Positions 26,856 through 35,393 of a stretch of 64,000 nucleotides of DNA are shown one piece after another. A program made the translations under genes and the position numbers. Each line of letters begins with the position of its first letter. Positions within the stretch are counted from its first letter, which is position 1. The DNA comes from Pleurocapsa minor HA4230-MV1 (GTDB lineage: Bacteria > Cyanobacteriota > Cyanobacteriia > Cyanobacteriales > Xenococcaceae), in assembly GCA_019359095.1 (NCBI GenBank), contig JAHHHZ010000026.1:1-64000 (forward strand). Direction: 5' to 3'. Under the pieces are notes generated by a model that saw only the letters and a list, made by a program, of their open reading frames with translations, was not told the DNA's origin and did not search any database.

Positions 26856-27497
26856 ATGCTAGAAGTTCGGAATCGATTAGCGATTAAACAAAATTTACTC
26901 GAAGAGATCGAACAACTTAAGAACAACCAAAAAACTCTTGTCGATTCACCCATTACAGATTTAGAAATTCAACCCCAGAAAGTTCAGTTAATCGAAACAT
27001 TAACCCAGGCTTTGGAGAAGTTAAACCCTTTCCCACGTCCTCTGTTGTATGCTAGTAACCTACTCAATGGTGCTTGGTTATTACAATATTCAACTGCCAG
27101 GGAAATTCGTTCTTTAAAACGTTTACCTTTAGGATTTTTGGTAGGCAAAATTTATCAAATTATCGATCTTAATAACGCTAGTTTTGAAAATAAAGCATGG
27201 GTGCAACATAGTTCGGGTTTATTATCGGGTTATGTCAGAGTAACAGCTACTTTTGAAGTTGAAAAGCAAGAAGATCTTCAACTTCCCAACCAAAAGATTA
27301 AGATCGATTTTAAACAACGTTTTTTAGGAATCAATCAAATTTTAGGGATTAAGACAAATTTACTCGATCCGATTAGAGTCGTAGAAGCAAAAAACCCAAT
27401 TGGTAGAACTCCCAGCTTAGATCTCACTTATATTGATGAAACAATGAGAATTGGTCGAGGTGGTGATGGTAGTTTGTTTATTTTGACCAAAGCTTGA
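26856..27497 (+). CDS. PAP/fibrillin family protein
   Basis: 213 aa. The plastid-lipid-associated protein (PAP/fibrillin) signature is visible: LLNGAWLLQYSTAREI, KIYQIIDLNNASFENKA, QRFLGINQILG and the C-terminal LTYIDETMRIGRGGDGSLF. Members are lipocalin-like, bind hydrophobic molecules and coat thylakoids or plastoglobules. It is complete. A decayed partial copy with its upstream region lies at 45023-45540. Confidence 0.85.
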   Translation: MLEVRNRLAIKQNLLEEIEQLKNNQKTLVDSPITDLEIQPQKVQLIETLTQALEKLNPFPRPLLYASNLLNGAWLLQYSTAREIRSLKRLPLGFLVGKIYQIIDLNNASFENKAWVQHSSGLLSGYVRVTATFEVEKQEDLQLPNQKIKIDFKQRFLGINQILGIKTNLLDPIRVVEAKNPIGRTPSLDLTYIDETMRIGRGGDGSLFILTKA

Positions 27498-27594
27498 AGC
27501 GATTACCCTAAAGGACTAGTCCTAAAGGATTAGCTTCGCGTCCTTCGCGTCGCGTTCTAAGCGATCGCACCAGAATGGGTGTACCCTAAGGATC

Positions 27595-27715
27595 TTTAGT
27601 CCAGCAGCGTAATGAAGCTAGAAACAATAAAAATTATGCCCAAAGCGATCGCCTTCGGGATGAATTACAAGCTCAAGGTATTACTTTAATTGACCAAAAA
27701 GGTGAGACTAAATAG
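27595..27715 (+). pseudogene. Duplicated 3' end of cysS
   Basis: This stretch is nearly identical to 25706-25805 within cysS. It encodes [18 protein letters not shown] and onward to a divergent end IDQKGETK and TAG at 27713-27715. It has no start and cannot be functional alone. Only a handful of base differences separate the two, so the duplication is fairly recent. It lies 60 bp from the 3' end of the M-R fusion gene. Confidence 0.9.
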
Positions 27716-27775
27716 GTTCGAGGTTAAACAGCAAAAATTATAATTATCAGTTATTTTTGGTTCGGTTCATTTACA

Positions 27776-29968
27776 TTATTCAAGAGTTTTCAAGATATTA
27801 TTCCACTGAATTTTGTGAATAGCTTGTAATTCTTGATCTTGTTCTACAAGTTTTGAATAATCCTCAACAAATTTTTCTACTGATGTAATTAAGCGTAGAT
27901 AATATTTAAGTGTCGGGATAATACCGTTAACAATAACTTGACAACCATGATTTCTGGCAATAAGTTCAATTTCATCTTGAATCTTTATTTCATCTGCTTT
28001 GTCTATATGGGTAGTTGAAAATATATAGTATCTTCTGGGATGATATTTTAATATTTTATCTTTTGCATTTAAAATCATTTGTAAGTTAATTGGTTTGCCA
28101 TATTTAATTTCTATAGCTTCAATAACACTCTTTTTTTTATCAAAAATTTCAATGTCTCCTGCTGTTTTAGAAGTACTATCTGATGCGGTATGACTACCTA
28201 AATCTCTTAAACTACAACCTTTATATCTTTCAACTTCTTCAACTAATCTTAAATAGATAGCATAAAAAGCTATTACAGGTAGTTTAGAAGCACCAAAAGT
28301 TTTATATTTATGGTTGAAGTGAGCTTCCAAACAGTTTATTACTGTTGCTATATTTAGTTTTTCAGGATTAATTAGCTTAATAATAGAAATTTGATTGGCT
28401 TGTGTAGCTTGTATTACTTGAAAAATTAATAACTGAGCAATTAACTCTGCTTGATTAGGATTTTTTTCTACAAAATCAATGATATTTAAAAATGCTTCTT
28501 TTACAATTTTGTTACTTATTTTGCCATTGTAATCTAAATTATAAGGATAAGGCTGTTCTAAAGAGCGAGTCAACCAACCGCTTTCTGCCATAGCAGGCAA
28601 ACCTAGTTCTTTGAGGGTAGGTGTAATGTATTGAGTATCTATTGTTCTACCAGAAAATCCTCCAGGCAGATTTGATTGATGATATCGAATGTCTTGAGTA
28701 GGTTCAATAATTTTATGTATTAATAAAGTTATTAATACGGTATAAACTCCTTTTTGCTTAGTACAATTTTGAGCAATAGTCTGAATGTATATAAATAATT
28801 GATTTGATAATGTATTTTTAATATCTGAAGATTTATTATATATATCTAATAGTTTTTGCTTATGATTCATAATAACAATCCCTGAAATATCAAGTTGTCT
28901 TGGTTTTGGCTGATAAAAATTAATATTATTCTTTTGTAATTTATGTTTTGGTGCTAATAAATTTTGCTTTTTGATTTGAATTGCTAATTGATAAATCATT
29001 GGGACAGGTACAGAGTTACCAATTTGCTTATAACACTCTGCTATTGAATTATGTATTTTAAATGTATCGGGAAATCCCATAATTCTATAACATTCTTTAA
29101 CTGTTAATTTACGTACTTTATTTTCCTTGGATATATAAATAAAAAATCTTCCAGAAGTTTCTTGAGATGGAATTGTGGGATGAACTCCTTCTACCGAATA
29201 AATACGATTTGGTTGATGATGTACTCTTGAAAGATGCTGTGTATTTGGTCTTACTCCTTTCTTCCAGGTTGTTTTATCATTTCTATATCCAGCAAAAATT
29301 AAACCTGAAGGTTGCTGTTTAGGATTATCTATCAAGGTGTAGTCTTGAGTTTTTAAATATTCAAAATTTCCATTTTTACAAAGATAATCTTCGAGTTTTT
29401 TGATTGATTTATTCGTTTCAATTTTATTAAAATCAAATTTTTTATTTTTAGTGGCAAAGATAATTATTCTTTCTCTATTTTGAGGAAGACCAAAATCTTT
29501 AGAATTTAATATTTTATAATCTACTAAATATCCCAAATATTCTAAAGAATAAAGAATCGTATCTAACGTTCTTCCCTTGTCATGATGAACTAAATGTTTT
29601 ACATTTTCTAAAAGCACAACACTAGGTTGCTTAACGGCTATAATTTCGCAAATGTGAAAAAATAACGTACCTCGTGTATCTTCAAAACCTTGTCTTTTGC
29701 CACAGATACTAAAAGGTTGGCAAGGAAAACCTGCGGTCAAAATGTTACAGTCAGGTATTTCTTCAATATTTATTTGAGTAATATCATTCTGTGGTTTGTC
29801 TCCAAAGTTATTAAAGTAGACCTCTTGACAAGCAGAATCTATTTCACTAGAGTACACACACTCATATCCTGCCTGTTCAAACGCCAATCGAAAACCTCCA
29901 ATCCCAGCAAAAAGATCGATAAACTTTGCTTGGTACTTATCCACATCCGAACAATAAAGAACAGTCAA
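27776..29968 (-). CDS. Type II restriction-modification fusion: cytosine-C5 methyltransferase plus SacI-like endonuclease
   Basis: 730 aa. Residues about 16-335 form a complete m5C methyltransferase: FIDLFAGIGGF, catalytic Cys in GFPCQPFS (81-87), ENV (121-123), QNRERI (163-168), a target-recognition region about 180-285 and IGNSVPVP. Residues about 365-730 are a second domain with GGFSGRTIDTQYITP, ESGWLTRSLEQPYP and a PD-(D/E)xK-like site, D605 then E620-I-K622. This resembles the SacI-type restriction endonucleases. An internal Met at about 367 may mark the old endonuclease start. The start is TTG 29968 or a nearby GTG. The gene has no HIP1 site and is more A+T-rich than its neighbours, suggesting recent transfer. 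Specificity (GAGCTC for SacI) is inference. Confidence 0.75.
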   Translation of the reverse strand: MTVLYCSDVDKYQAKFIDLFAGIGGFRLAFEQAGYECVYSSEIDSACQEVYFNNFGDKPQNDITQINIEEIPDCNILTAGFPCQPFSICGKRQGFEDTRGTLFFHICEIIAVKQPSVVLLENVKHLVHHDKGRTLDTILYSLEYLGYLVDYKILNSKDFGLPQNRERIIIFATKNKKFDFNKIETNKSIKKLEDYLCKNGNFEYLKTQDYTLIDNPKQQPSGLIFAGYRNDKTTWKKGVRPNTQHLSRVHHQPNRIYSVEGVHPTIPSQETSGRFFIYISKENKVRKLTVKECYRIMGFPDTFKIHNSIAECYKQIGNSVPVPMIYQLAIQIKKQNLLAPKHKLQKNNINFYQPKPRQLDISGIVIMNHKQKLLDIYNKSSDIKNTLSNQLFIYIQTIAQNCTKQKGVYTVLITLLIHKIIEPTQDIRYHQSNLPGGFSGRTIDTQYITPTLKELGLPAMAESGWLTRSLEQPYPYNLDYNGKISNKIVKEAFLNIIDFVEKNPNQAELIAQLLIFQVIQATQANQISIIKLINPEKLNIATVINCLEAHFNHKYKTFGASKLPVIAFYAIYLRLVEEVERYKGCSLRDLGSHTASDSTSKTAGDIEIFDKKKSVIEAIEIKYGKPINLQMILNAKDKILKYHPRRYYIFSTTHIDKADEIKIQDEIELIARNHGCQVIVNGIIPTLKYYLRLITSVEKFVEDYSKLVEQDQELQAIHKIQWNNILKTLE

Positions 29969-30141
29969 CTAATATAACAAGATTTGGTAGAGATAAATTT
30001 ATTAATTACCTACAGATAGAGAATAATTCCCACAGCGATCGCACGTAAGTCTAGCTAATTGGCGATCGCCTGATTCTGGACATCTGGAGATTTTGCTAGA
30101 ATTTATAATGTTTAACAAAACTTTATAGAACTTTATTATTT

Positions 30142-30786
30142 ATGCTGCGTCCAGAGCAAAGAGCGAAATTAGATGATACCAACGATCTTGATTTTTATGA
30201 TTCTCCTCGACTAGTAACCCATGTAGACGAAGGCTTTATTGCTCGTCTGAAGGATCTCTATCAGCAAGAACTACAGCCAGATAGTCGTATTTTAGACTTA
30301 ATGAGCAGTTGGGTATCTCATTTACCAGATGAAATGCAGTTTGCCCACGTAGAAGGACATGGGATGAACGAAGCGGAATTAGCCAAAAATCCCCGTTTAG
30401 ATCATTACTTTGTGCAAAATCTCAATCAAAATCCCAAATTACCTTTAGATGATGCTGATTTTGATGCTGTTTTAATTACTGTTTCCATTCAATATCTACA
30501 ATATCCTGAAGCGGTTTTATCGGAAATATATCGAGTGCTGAAGCCTAACGGGGTGGTAATTATCAGTTTTTCTAATCGCATGTTTTATCAAAAAGCGATC
30601 GCTGTTTGGCGAGATGGGACAGATACAGATCGGGTAAATTTAGTGAGAAAATATTTTCAGTCGGTTGATGGTTTCACTGAACCTAAAGTTGTAGTACATC
30701 AACCTCCCTTACCTGGTTTTCTCCAGATGCTTGGTTTAGGTGGTGGTGATCCGTTCTATGCAGTGATCGCCCGTAAGTCTGAATAG
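30142..30786 (+). CDS. Class I SAM-dependent methyltransferase
   Basis: 214 aa. Motif I region SRILDLMSSWVSHLP (atypical, without the GxGxG glycines), the acidic DADFDAVLITVSIQYL and the post-motif IYRVLKPNGVVIISFSN place it in the methyltransferase 11-like class. This cyanobacterial/plastid group has no firm substrate. It lies about 150 bp upstream of menB on the same strand. A role in quinone methylation is a possible but unproven reading of the context. Confidence 0.72.
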   Translation: MLRPEQRAKLDDTNDLDFYDSPRLVTHVDEGFIARLKDLYQQELQPDSRILDLMSSWVSHLPDEMQFAHVEGHGMNEAELAKNPRLDHYFVQNLNQNPKLPLDDADFDAVLITVSIQYLQYPEAVLSEIYRVLKPNGVVIISFSNRMFYQKAIAVWRDGTDTDRVNLVRKYFQSVDGFTEPKVVVHQPPLPGFLQMLGLGGGDPFYAVIARKSE

Positions 30787-30932
30787 TAAGAGGCGATCGC
30801 TTTTAAAAGTAGTTGGTTAAATAATTTGTTCTATTTAAGCCGTCGATCTGGGGACGACATTTAGTTTAATTGGAAGATTCAATGATTTAATTTTAAGTAA
30901 TGAGATTATTTGGCTAGATGTAGCAATGACCT

Positions 30933-31766
30933 ATGCAAGTTGAATGGCAAACGACTAAAAATTACGCAGATATTATTTACCAGAAATGGCAGGGAATTGC
31001 CAAGATCACCATCAATCGTCCCCATAAACGCAACGCTTTTCGCCCTAAAACCGTATTTGAAATGTATGACGCATTTGTTGATGCGCGCGAGGATCCTACC
31101 ATTGGCGTAATTTTTTTAACTGGCGCAGGCCCTCATACAGACGGTAAATATGCTTTTTGTGCAGGAGGAGATCAAAGTATTAGAGGTAAGGCGGGATATA
31201 TCGACGATGAGGGTACACCTCGACTCAACGTTTTAGATCTACAGCGTTTAATTCGCTCAATACCTAAAGTGACGATCGCTTTAGTGGCAGGCTATGCGAT
31301 TGGTGGAGGTCATGTGCTGCATGTGTTATGCGATTTGACGATCGCAGCGGACAATGCTATTTTTGGGCAAACTGGGCCCAAGGTAGGTAGTTTTGATGGT
31401 GGATTTGGTTCTAGTTATTTAGCTCGAATTGTGGGACAGAAAAAAGCCCGAGAAATTTGGTTTTTATGTCGTCAATATAGCGCAGTAGAAGCCGAAAAAA
31501 TGGGTCTAGTTAATTGTGTTGTACCTGTTGAACAGCTTGAAGCAGAAGGAATCACCTGGGCTCAAGAAATATTAACCAAAAGCCCGATGGCAATTAGATG
31601 TCTTAAAGCAGCATTTAATGCCGACTGTGATGGGCAAGCAGGTATTCAGGAGTTAGCAGGGAATGCGACCATGCTGTACTATATGACCGAAGAAGGAACA
31701 GAGGGCAAACAAGCATTTCTGGAAAAACGCCAACCCGATTTTCAGCAATATCCTTGGCTACCCTAA
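30933..31766 (+). CDS. menB: 1,4-dihydroxy-2-naphthoyl-CoA synthase
   Basis: 277 aa. Crotonase fold with [26 protein letters not shown] (oxyanion hole), [16 protein letters not shown] and [17 protein letters not shown]. The last block with the GSFDGG motif is diagnostic of MenB. It cyclises o-succinylbenzoyl-CoA in phylloquinone synthesis, needed for photosystem I in cyanobacteria. The ATG at 30933 gives the start. It is convergent with the RNA-binding protein gene across a shared terminator. Confidence 0.95.
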   Translation: MQVEWQTTKNYADIIYQKWQGIAKITINRPHKRNAFRPKTVFEMYDAFVDAREDPTIGVIFLTGAGPHTDGKYAFCAGGDQSIRGKAGYIDDEGTPRLNVLDLQRLIRSIPKVTIALVAGYAIGGGHVLHVLCDLTIAADNAIFGQTGPKVGSFDGGFGSSYLARIVGQKKAREIWFLCRQYSAVEAEKMGLVNCVVPVEQLEAEGITWAQEILTKSPMAIRCLKAAFNADCDGQAGIQELAGNATMLYYMTEEGTEGKQAFLEKRQPDFQQYPWLP

Positions 31767-31785
31767 ACCAAGATCTGGAAAAACA

Positions 31786-31819
31786 TAAAAAAAGGCGCTT
31801 ACCAAAGTTGGCGAGCGCA
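31786..31819 (-). terminator. Rho-independent terminator of the RNA-binding protein gene
   Basis: On the minus strand, GCGCT-CGCCAACTTTGGTA-AGCGC, with an inner CCA/TGG stem, is followed by CTTTTTTT. It lies 72 bp after the rbp stop codon and may also terminate menB from the other side. Confidence 0.75.
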
Positions 31820-31890
31820 TCGGCGCAAACATTTGTTGATTTATGATCGAATGCTAAATCCTACAATATTGCTTGAGACATTTACTGTGT

Positions 31891-32193
31891 CTAGTAATTG
31901 CGCGACGACGAACCTTCAAAACTACGATTACCACCGCCACCACGATTATTGTCGCGAGGTCGGGCTTTGTTTACTCTTAGCTCTCTCCCCATCCATTCTG
32001 CACCGTCTAGATTTTCAATTGCTTTAGTTTCCTCATCTTCACTGCTCATCTCAACAAAACCAAATCCTCTAGGGCGACCAGTTTCACGGTCTGAGGGAAG
32101 AGAAACCCTGGATACAGTACCATATTCTTCAAAAACAGTCGTAAGATCTTCTTTAGTAACCTCATAGTTAAGGTTGCCGACATAGATTGACAT
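31891..32193 (-). CDS. RRM-type RNA-binding protein (cyanobacterial Rbp)
   Basis: 100 aa from the ATG at 32191-32193, which is preceded by AGGAG. The single RNA-recognition motif has RNP2 IYVGNLNYEV and RNP1 RGFGFVEM, followed by a short glycine/arginine-rich tail (NNRGGGGNR). Cyanobacterial Rbp proteins bind U-rich RNA and many are cold-induced. A longer frame from an upstream start exists but has no conserved sequence. Terminator at 31786-31819. Confidence 0.92.
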   Translation of the reverse strand: MSIYVGNLNYEVTKEDLTTVFEEYGTVSRVSLPSDRETGRPRGFGFVEMSSEDEETKAIENLDGAEWMGRELRVNKARPRDNNRGGGGNRSFEGSSSRNY

Positions 32194-32503
32194 TGATTGT
32201 CTCCTGATTTGCGAAATTTTTTTGAGATCAATATTGGGAAAGAAAGCTTGCCGATTTATCGTCAATCTATAGATACTCCAGAGCTTATGACAAATTGAAA
32301 CAAACGTGTCTACCGAATTGAAATCTCTATTTTCTAGTAGATTAACACAGCCAAATTAAAAGGATTCATTAAAAAAAGGAAATAATCTTAAAAAATAACA
32401 AATGAATAAGATCTAATAGCTAATAGTTGAATAAAGAGTGTTTTATAGGCTGATAGCGAAGATGAAATAAGTAATAATAAAATCTGATTGATGGACGTGA
32501 TGT
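32194..32503. other. Divergent spacer between rbp and mgtE
   Basis: A+T-rich leader of rbp (cold-induced rbp genes often have a long 5' UTR) and the mgtE promoter. No RNA gene or Mg2+ riboswitch structure is seen. Confidence 0.4.
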
Positions 32504-33877
32504 ATGACACCCAATGGAACTAAATATAATGAATTACGGCAATTAGTTCGCTCGCAGCTAGAATTACTGTTAGAAAGTGGCAATCTACAGGGAGCAAAAT
32601 CTCTTTTAATTCCCGTACAGCCAGTAGATATTGCCGAGGCAATTGAAGGTTTACCAGAAGCTATTCAACTAATTGCTTTTCGCCTGCTTTCCAAAGGAGA
32701 GGCGATCGAAGTTTATGAATATCTTAATACCGATGTTCAACAGGCTTTAATTCAAGAATTTAAACGGCAAGAAGTATTAGACGTTGTGGATAAAATGTCT
32801 CCTGACGATCGCGCACGCATGTTTGATGAGCTACCAGCTAAAGTGGTGCGTCGTCTATTAGCTCAATTAAGCCCTAAAGAACGACAGGCTACAGCTATTC
32901 TCTTGGGTTATGGCGAAGATACAGCAGGGCGGATTATGACCCCTGAATATATCTCCCTAAAAGAGACTCTAACCGTAAGCCAAACATTAGAACATATTAG
33001 AAGTTTAGCCAATGCCTCGGAAATTGTTTACTATCTCTATGTCACGAGTACTTCTCGTCAGTTAACAGGGATTGTCTCGTTGAGAGATTTGGTCATCGCG
33101 GCACCAGATACTAGTCTGGCAGAAATAATGACCCGTGATGTGGTCTTGGTTCATACTGATACCGATCAAGAAGAAGTTGCCCGCACGATCCAACGTTACG
33201 ATCTTGTAGCATTGCCTGTAGTAGATAGTGAAGACCGTTTAGTCGGGGTAGTAACAGTAGATGATGTGATCGATATTATTGAGCGCGAAGCCACAGAAGA
33301 TATTTATGCTCTTGGTGGGTTACAGTCTGATGGGGATAACTACTTTCAAACCAATTTATGGACTGTTGCTCGTCGTCGTGTTGTCTGGCTATTGGTTTTA
33401 TTGCTCACCAATACAGTAACAGGAGCAATTATTCGATCGCAAGAAGATCTTTTACAACAGGTAGTCATCCTCGCAGCGTTTATTCCCCTCTTAACTGGAA
33501 CGGGGGGAAATGTTGGCGCACAGTCTTCTACAGTGGTCATACGAGGTTTGAATACTGATGAAATTCAAAACATGGGTGCAGGCAAAGTTATTTTCCGTGA
33601 AGCGACAGCAGGTATGTTGCTGGGTTTAATCTTGGGCGGGATGGCAACTGTTTGGGCTTATTTACTCCAGGGAAATTTGGCAGTAGCTGTGTCTGTCGGA
33701 ATTAGTCTGATTGCGATCGCTCTATTGGCTTCGGTAGCTGGCTCGGCATTACCTTTTTTGTTTCGTAATTTTGGTTTAGATCCAGCCCTCATGTCTGCTC
33801 CCTTCATTACTACTGCTGTCGATGTTCTAGGAGTTTTGATCTACTTCTGGATCGCTCGAACTATCCTGGGTTTATAA
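32504..33877 (+). CDS. mgtE: Magnesium transporter MgtE
   Basis: 457 aa. Order of domains: superhelical N domain (residues about 10-130; MSPDDRARMFDELP), two CBS repeats (about 130-255; TVDDVIDIIE), then five membrane helices with the pore sequence PLLTGTGGNVGAQSSTV. The N and CBS domains sense cytosolic Mg2+ and close the channel. Complete and usual length, with an ATG start. Confidence 0.95.
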   Translation: MTPNGTKYNELRQLVRSQLELLLESGNLQGAKSLLIPVQPVDIAEAIEGLPEAIQLIAFRLLSKGEAIEVYEYLNTDVQQALIQEFKRQEVLDVVDKMSPDDRARMFDELPAKVVRRLLAQLSPKERQATAILLGYGEDTAGRIMTPEYISLKETLTVSQTLEHIRSLANASEIVYYLYVTSTSRQLTGIVSLRDLVIAAPDTSLAEIMTRDVVLVHTDTDQEEVARTIQRYDLVALPVVDSEDRLVGVVTVDDVIDIIEREATEDIYALGGLQSDGDNYFQTNLWTVARRRVVWLLVLLLTNTVTGAIIRSQEDLLQQVVILAAFIPLLTGTGGNVGAQSSTVVIRGLNTDEIQNMGAGKVIFREATAGMLLGLILGGMATVWAYLLQGNLAVAVSVGISLIAIALLASVAGSALPFLFRNFGLDPALMSAPFITTAVDVLGVLIYFWIARTILGL

Positions 33878-33968
33878 CCTGTGTACTATTCATTCTTGAC
33901 TGTTGACTTGACTGTTGGATAATCACTGTTAGAATGGCGTTTGTTTTATGAAGATATAGAAGTTACTG

Positions 33969-35393
33969 ATGGCTAGATCTGCTACTTCTGCCCTACGAGA
34001 TGGAGTTATTCTCAACAATCGCTACCGAATTGTGAAGCAGATTGGTCGGGGTGGTTTTGGTCGAGCCTATTTAGCGGAAGATACTCAGCGCTATCGAGAA
34101 TTATGTGTGCTGAAAGAATTTGCCCCCCAAGTAGAGAGTAATCATGAATCGCGCCAGGCAGAAGATTTGTTTGAACGGGAAGCAGGCATACTGTATAAGC
34201 TAAATCATCAGCAGATTCCGAGGTTTGAGGCACTTTTGCGAACTCGAATTGATGGTCGGCGATCGCTGTTTCTGGTTCAAGAATACATCAAAGGGGAAAC
34301 TTACTGGCAATTGCTTCGGCGTCGAGGCAAATTAAGCGAAACAGAAGTCACCGAAATGATTTGGGATATTTTGCCCGTACTGGACTACATTCATAGTTCT
34401 GAGTTAATTCATCGCGATATTTCCCCTGACAATTTAATTTTGCGCGATCGCGATCGTAAATCAGTATTGATTGATTTTGGCTGCGTTAAACTTGCTGCTA
34501 ATGCTGTTTCGAGATCTGCGGGACATTCGATCACGCTAATCGGCAAAAAAGGCTATGCTCCCGATGAGCAAATTCGCCGTGGTTTAACTATGCCCTGTAG
34601 CGATCTATATTCGCTAGCCGCCACCTCAGTAGTTTTGTTGACAGGCAAACAACCAGATCAGCTATACGACAGTTATCAAGGAAAATGGAACTGGAATCAG
34701 ATCGAAGCTAGTCCTCACCTCAAAAGAGTCCTGAAGAAAATGTTAGCAGACAGACCATGCGATCGCTTTCAATCTGTTGACCAAGTTCGACAAGTTCTCT
34801 CTCTCGAAGACAAATCGGTTGTGAGTAACTTTAGTAACTTTATTTCTCGTTGTCGTACCCTAATCCTGGCTCCTGGCGATCGTTTTTCTGGCACTAATCG
34901 CTCTTACTCAAATAGCGCCCTGTTCCAAGCTACTTACAGCATTAGGCGCATACCTCAAAGAATAACTCGTCTGTTGATTAACCATAATTTTAACAGGGTT
35001 AAACCTTGGCAATGGGGCATCTTTACCTCGGCAATCATTATTATTCCTGGGCTAATTAGCTTTGCTCTAATCAACTATCAAATGAGTCAAACAGTCGCCC
35101 TTGATTTTAAGGATGATACTGCTGATGCTGATAATGCTGATGTTCCACAAGTATCCGTATCCGCATCCACTAGCCAAAAAGAACTAGATTTACAGCGTCA
35201 AATACAGCAAAAAATTGCATCTCAGGAGTTAGATACCAGTGCTTTTTATAAACAGGTTGACCTTATTTTTAATGAACAGTATCCTGAGCTGGCAGGTAAA
35301 CAACTAACTAAAAGCCGCGACCATCAGCAATATCGAGAAGTCTGGTATCGAATTGCCCGTAGCTTGTTAACCAAACAAGAAAGACAACGCTAA
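33969..35393 (+). CDS. Serine/threonine protein kinase with C-terminal membrane helix
   Basis: 474 aa. The kinase domain (residues about 18-275) has the P-loop IGRGGFGRAYLAED, Lys in VLKEFAP, catalytic loop IHRDISPDNLILRD, DFGCVKL and the activation-end GYAPDEQ. A linker and one membrane span (WGIFTSAIIIIPGLISFALI) follow, then an extracytoplasmic tail with Gln-rich helices. It is an SpkB-like cyanobacterial Hanks kinase; its substrate is unknown. Its TAA stop codon is the first base triplet of the inverted-repeat element that follows. Confidence 0.9.
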   Translation: MARSATSALRDGVILNNRYRIVKQIGRGGFGRAYLAEDTQRYRELCVLKEFAPQVESNHESRQAEDLFEREAGILYKLNHQQIPRFEALLRTRIDGRRSLFLVQEYIKGETYWQLLRRRGKLSETEVTEMIWDILPVLDYIHSSELIHRDISPDNLILRDRDRKSVLIDFGCVKLAANAVSRSAGHSITLIGKKGYAPDEQIRRGLTMPCSDLYSLAATSVVLLTGKQPDQLYDSYQGKWNWNQIEASPHLKRVLKKMLADRPCDRFQSVDQVRQVLSLEDKSVVSNFSNFISRCRTLILAPGDRFSGTNRSYSNSALFQATYSIRRIPQRITRLLINHNFNRVKPWQWGIFTSAIIIIPGLISFALINYQMSQTVALDFKDDTADADNADVPQVSVSASTSQKELDLQRQIQQKIASQELDTSAFYKQVDLIFNEQYPELAGKQLTKSRDHQQYREVWYRIARSLLTKQERQR

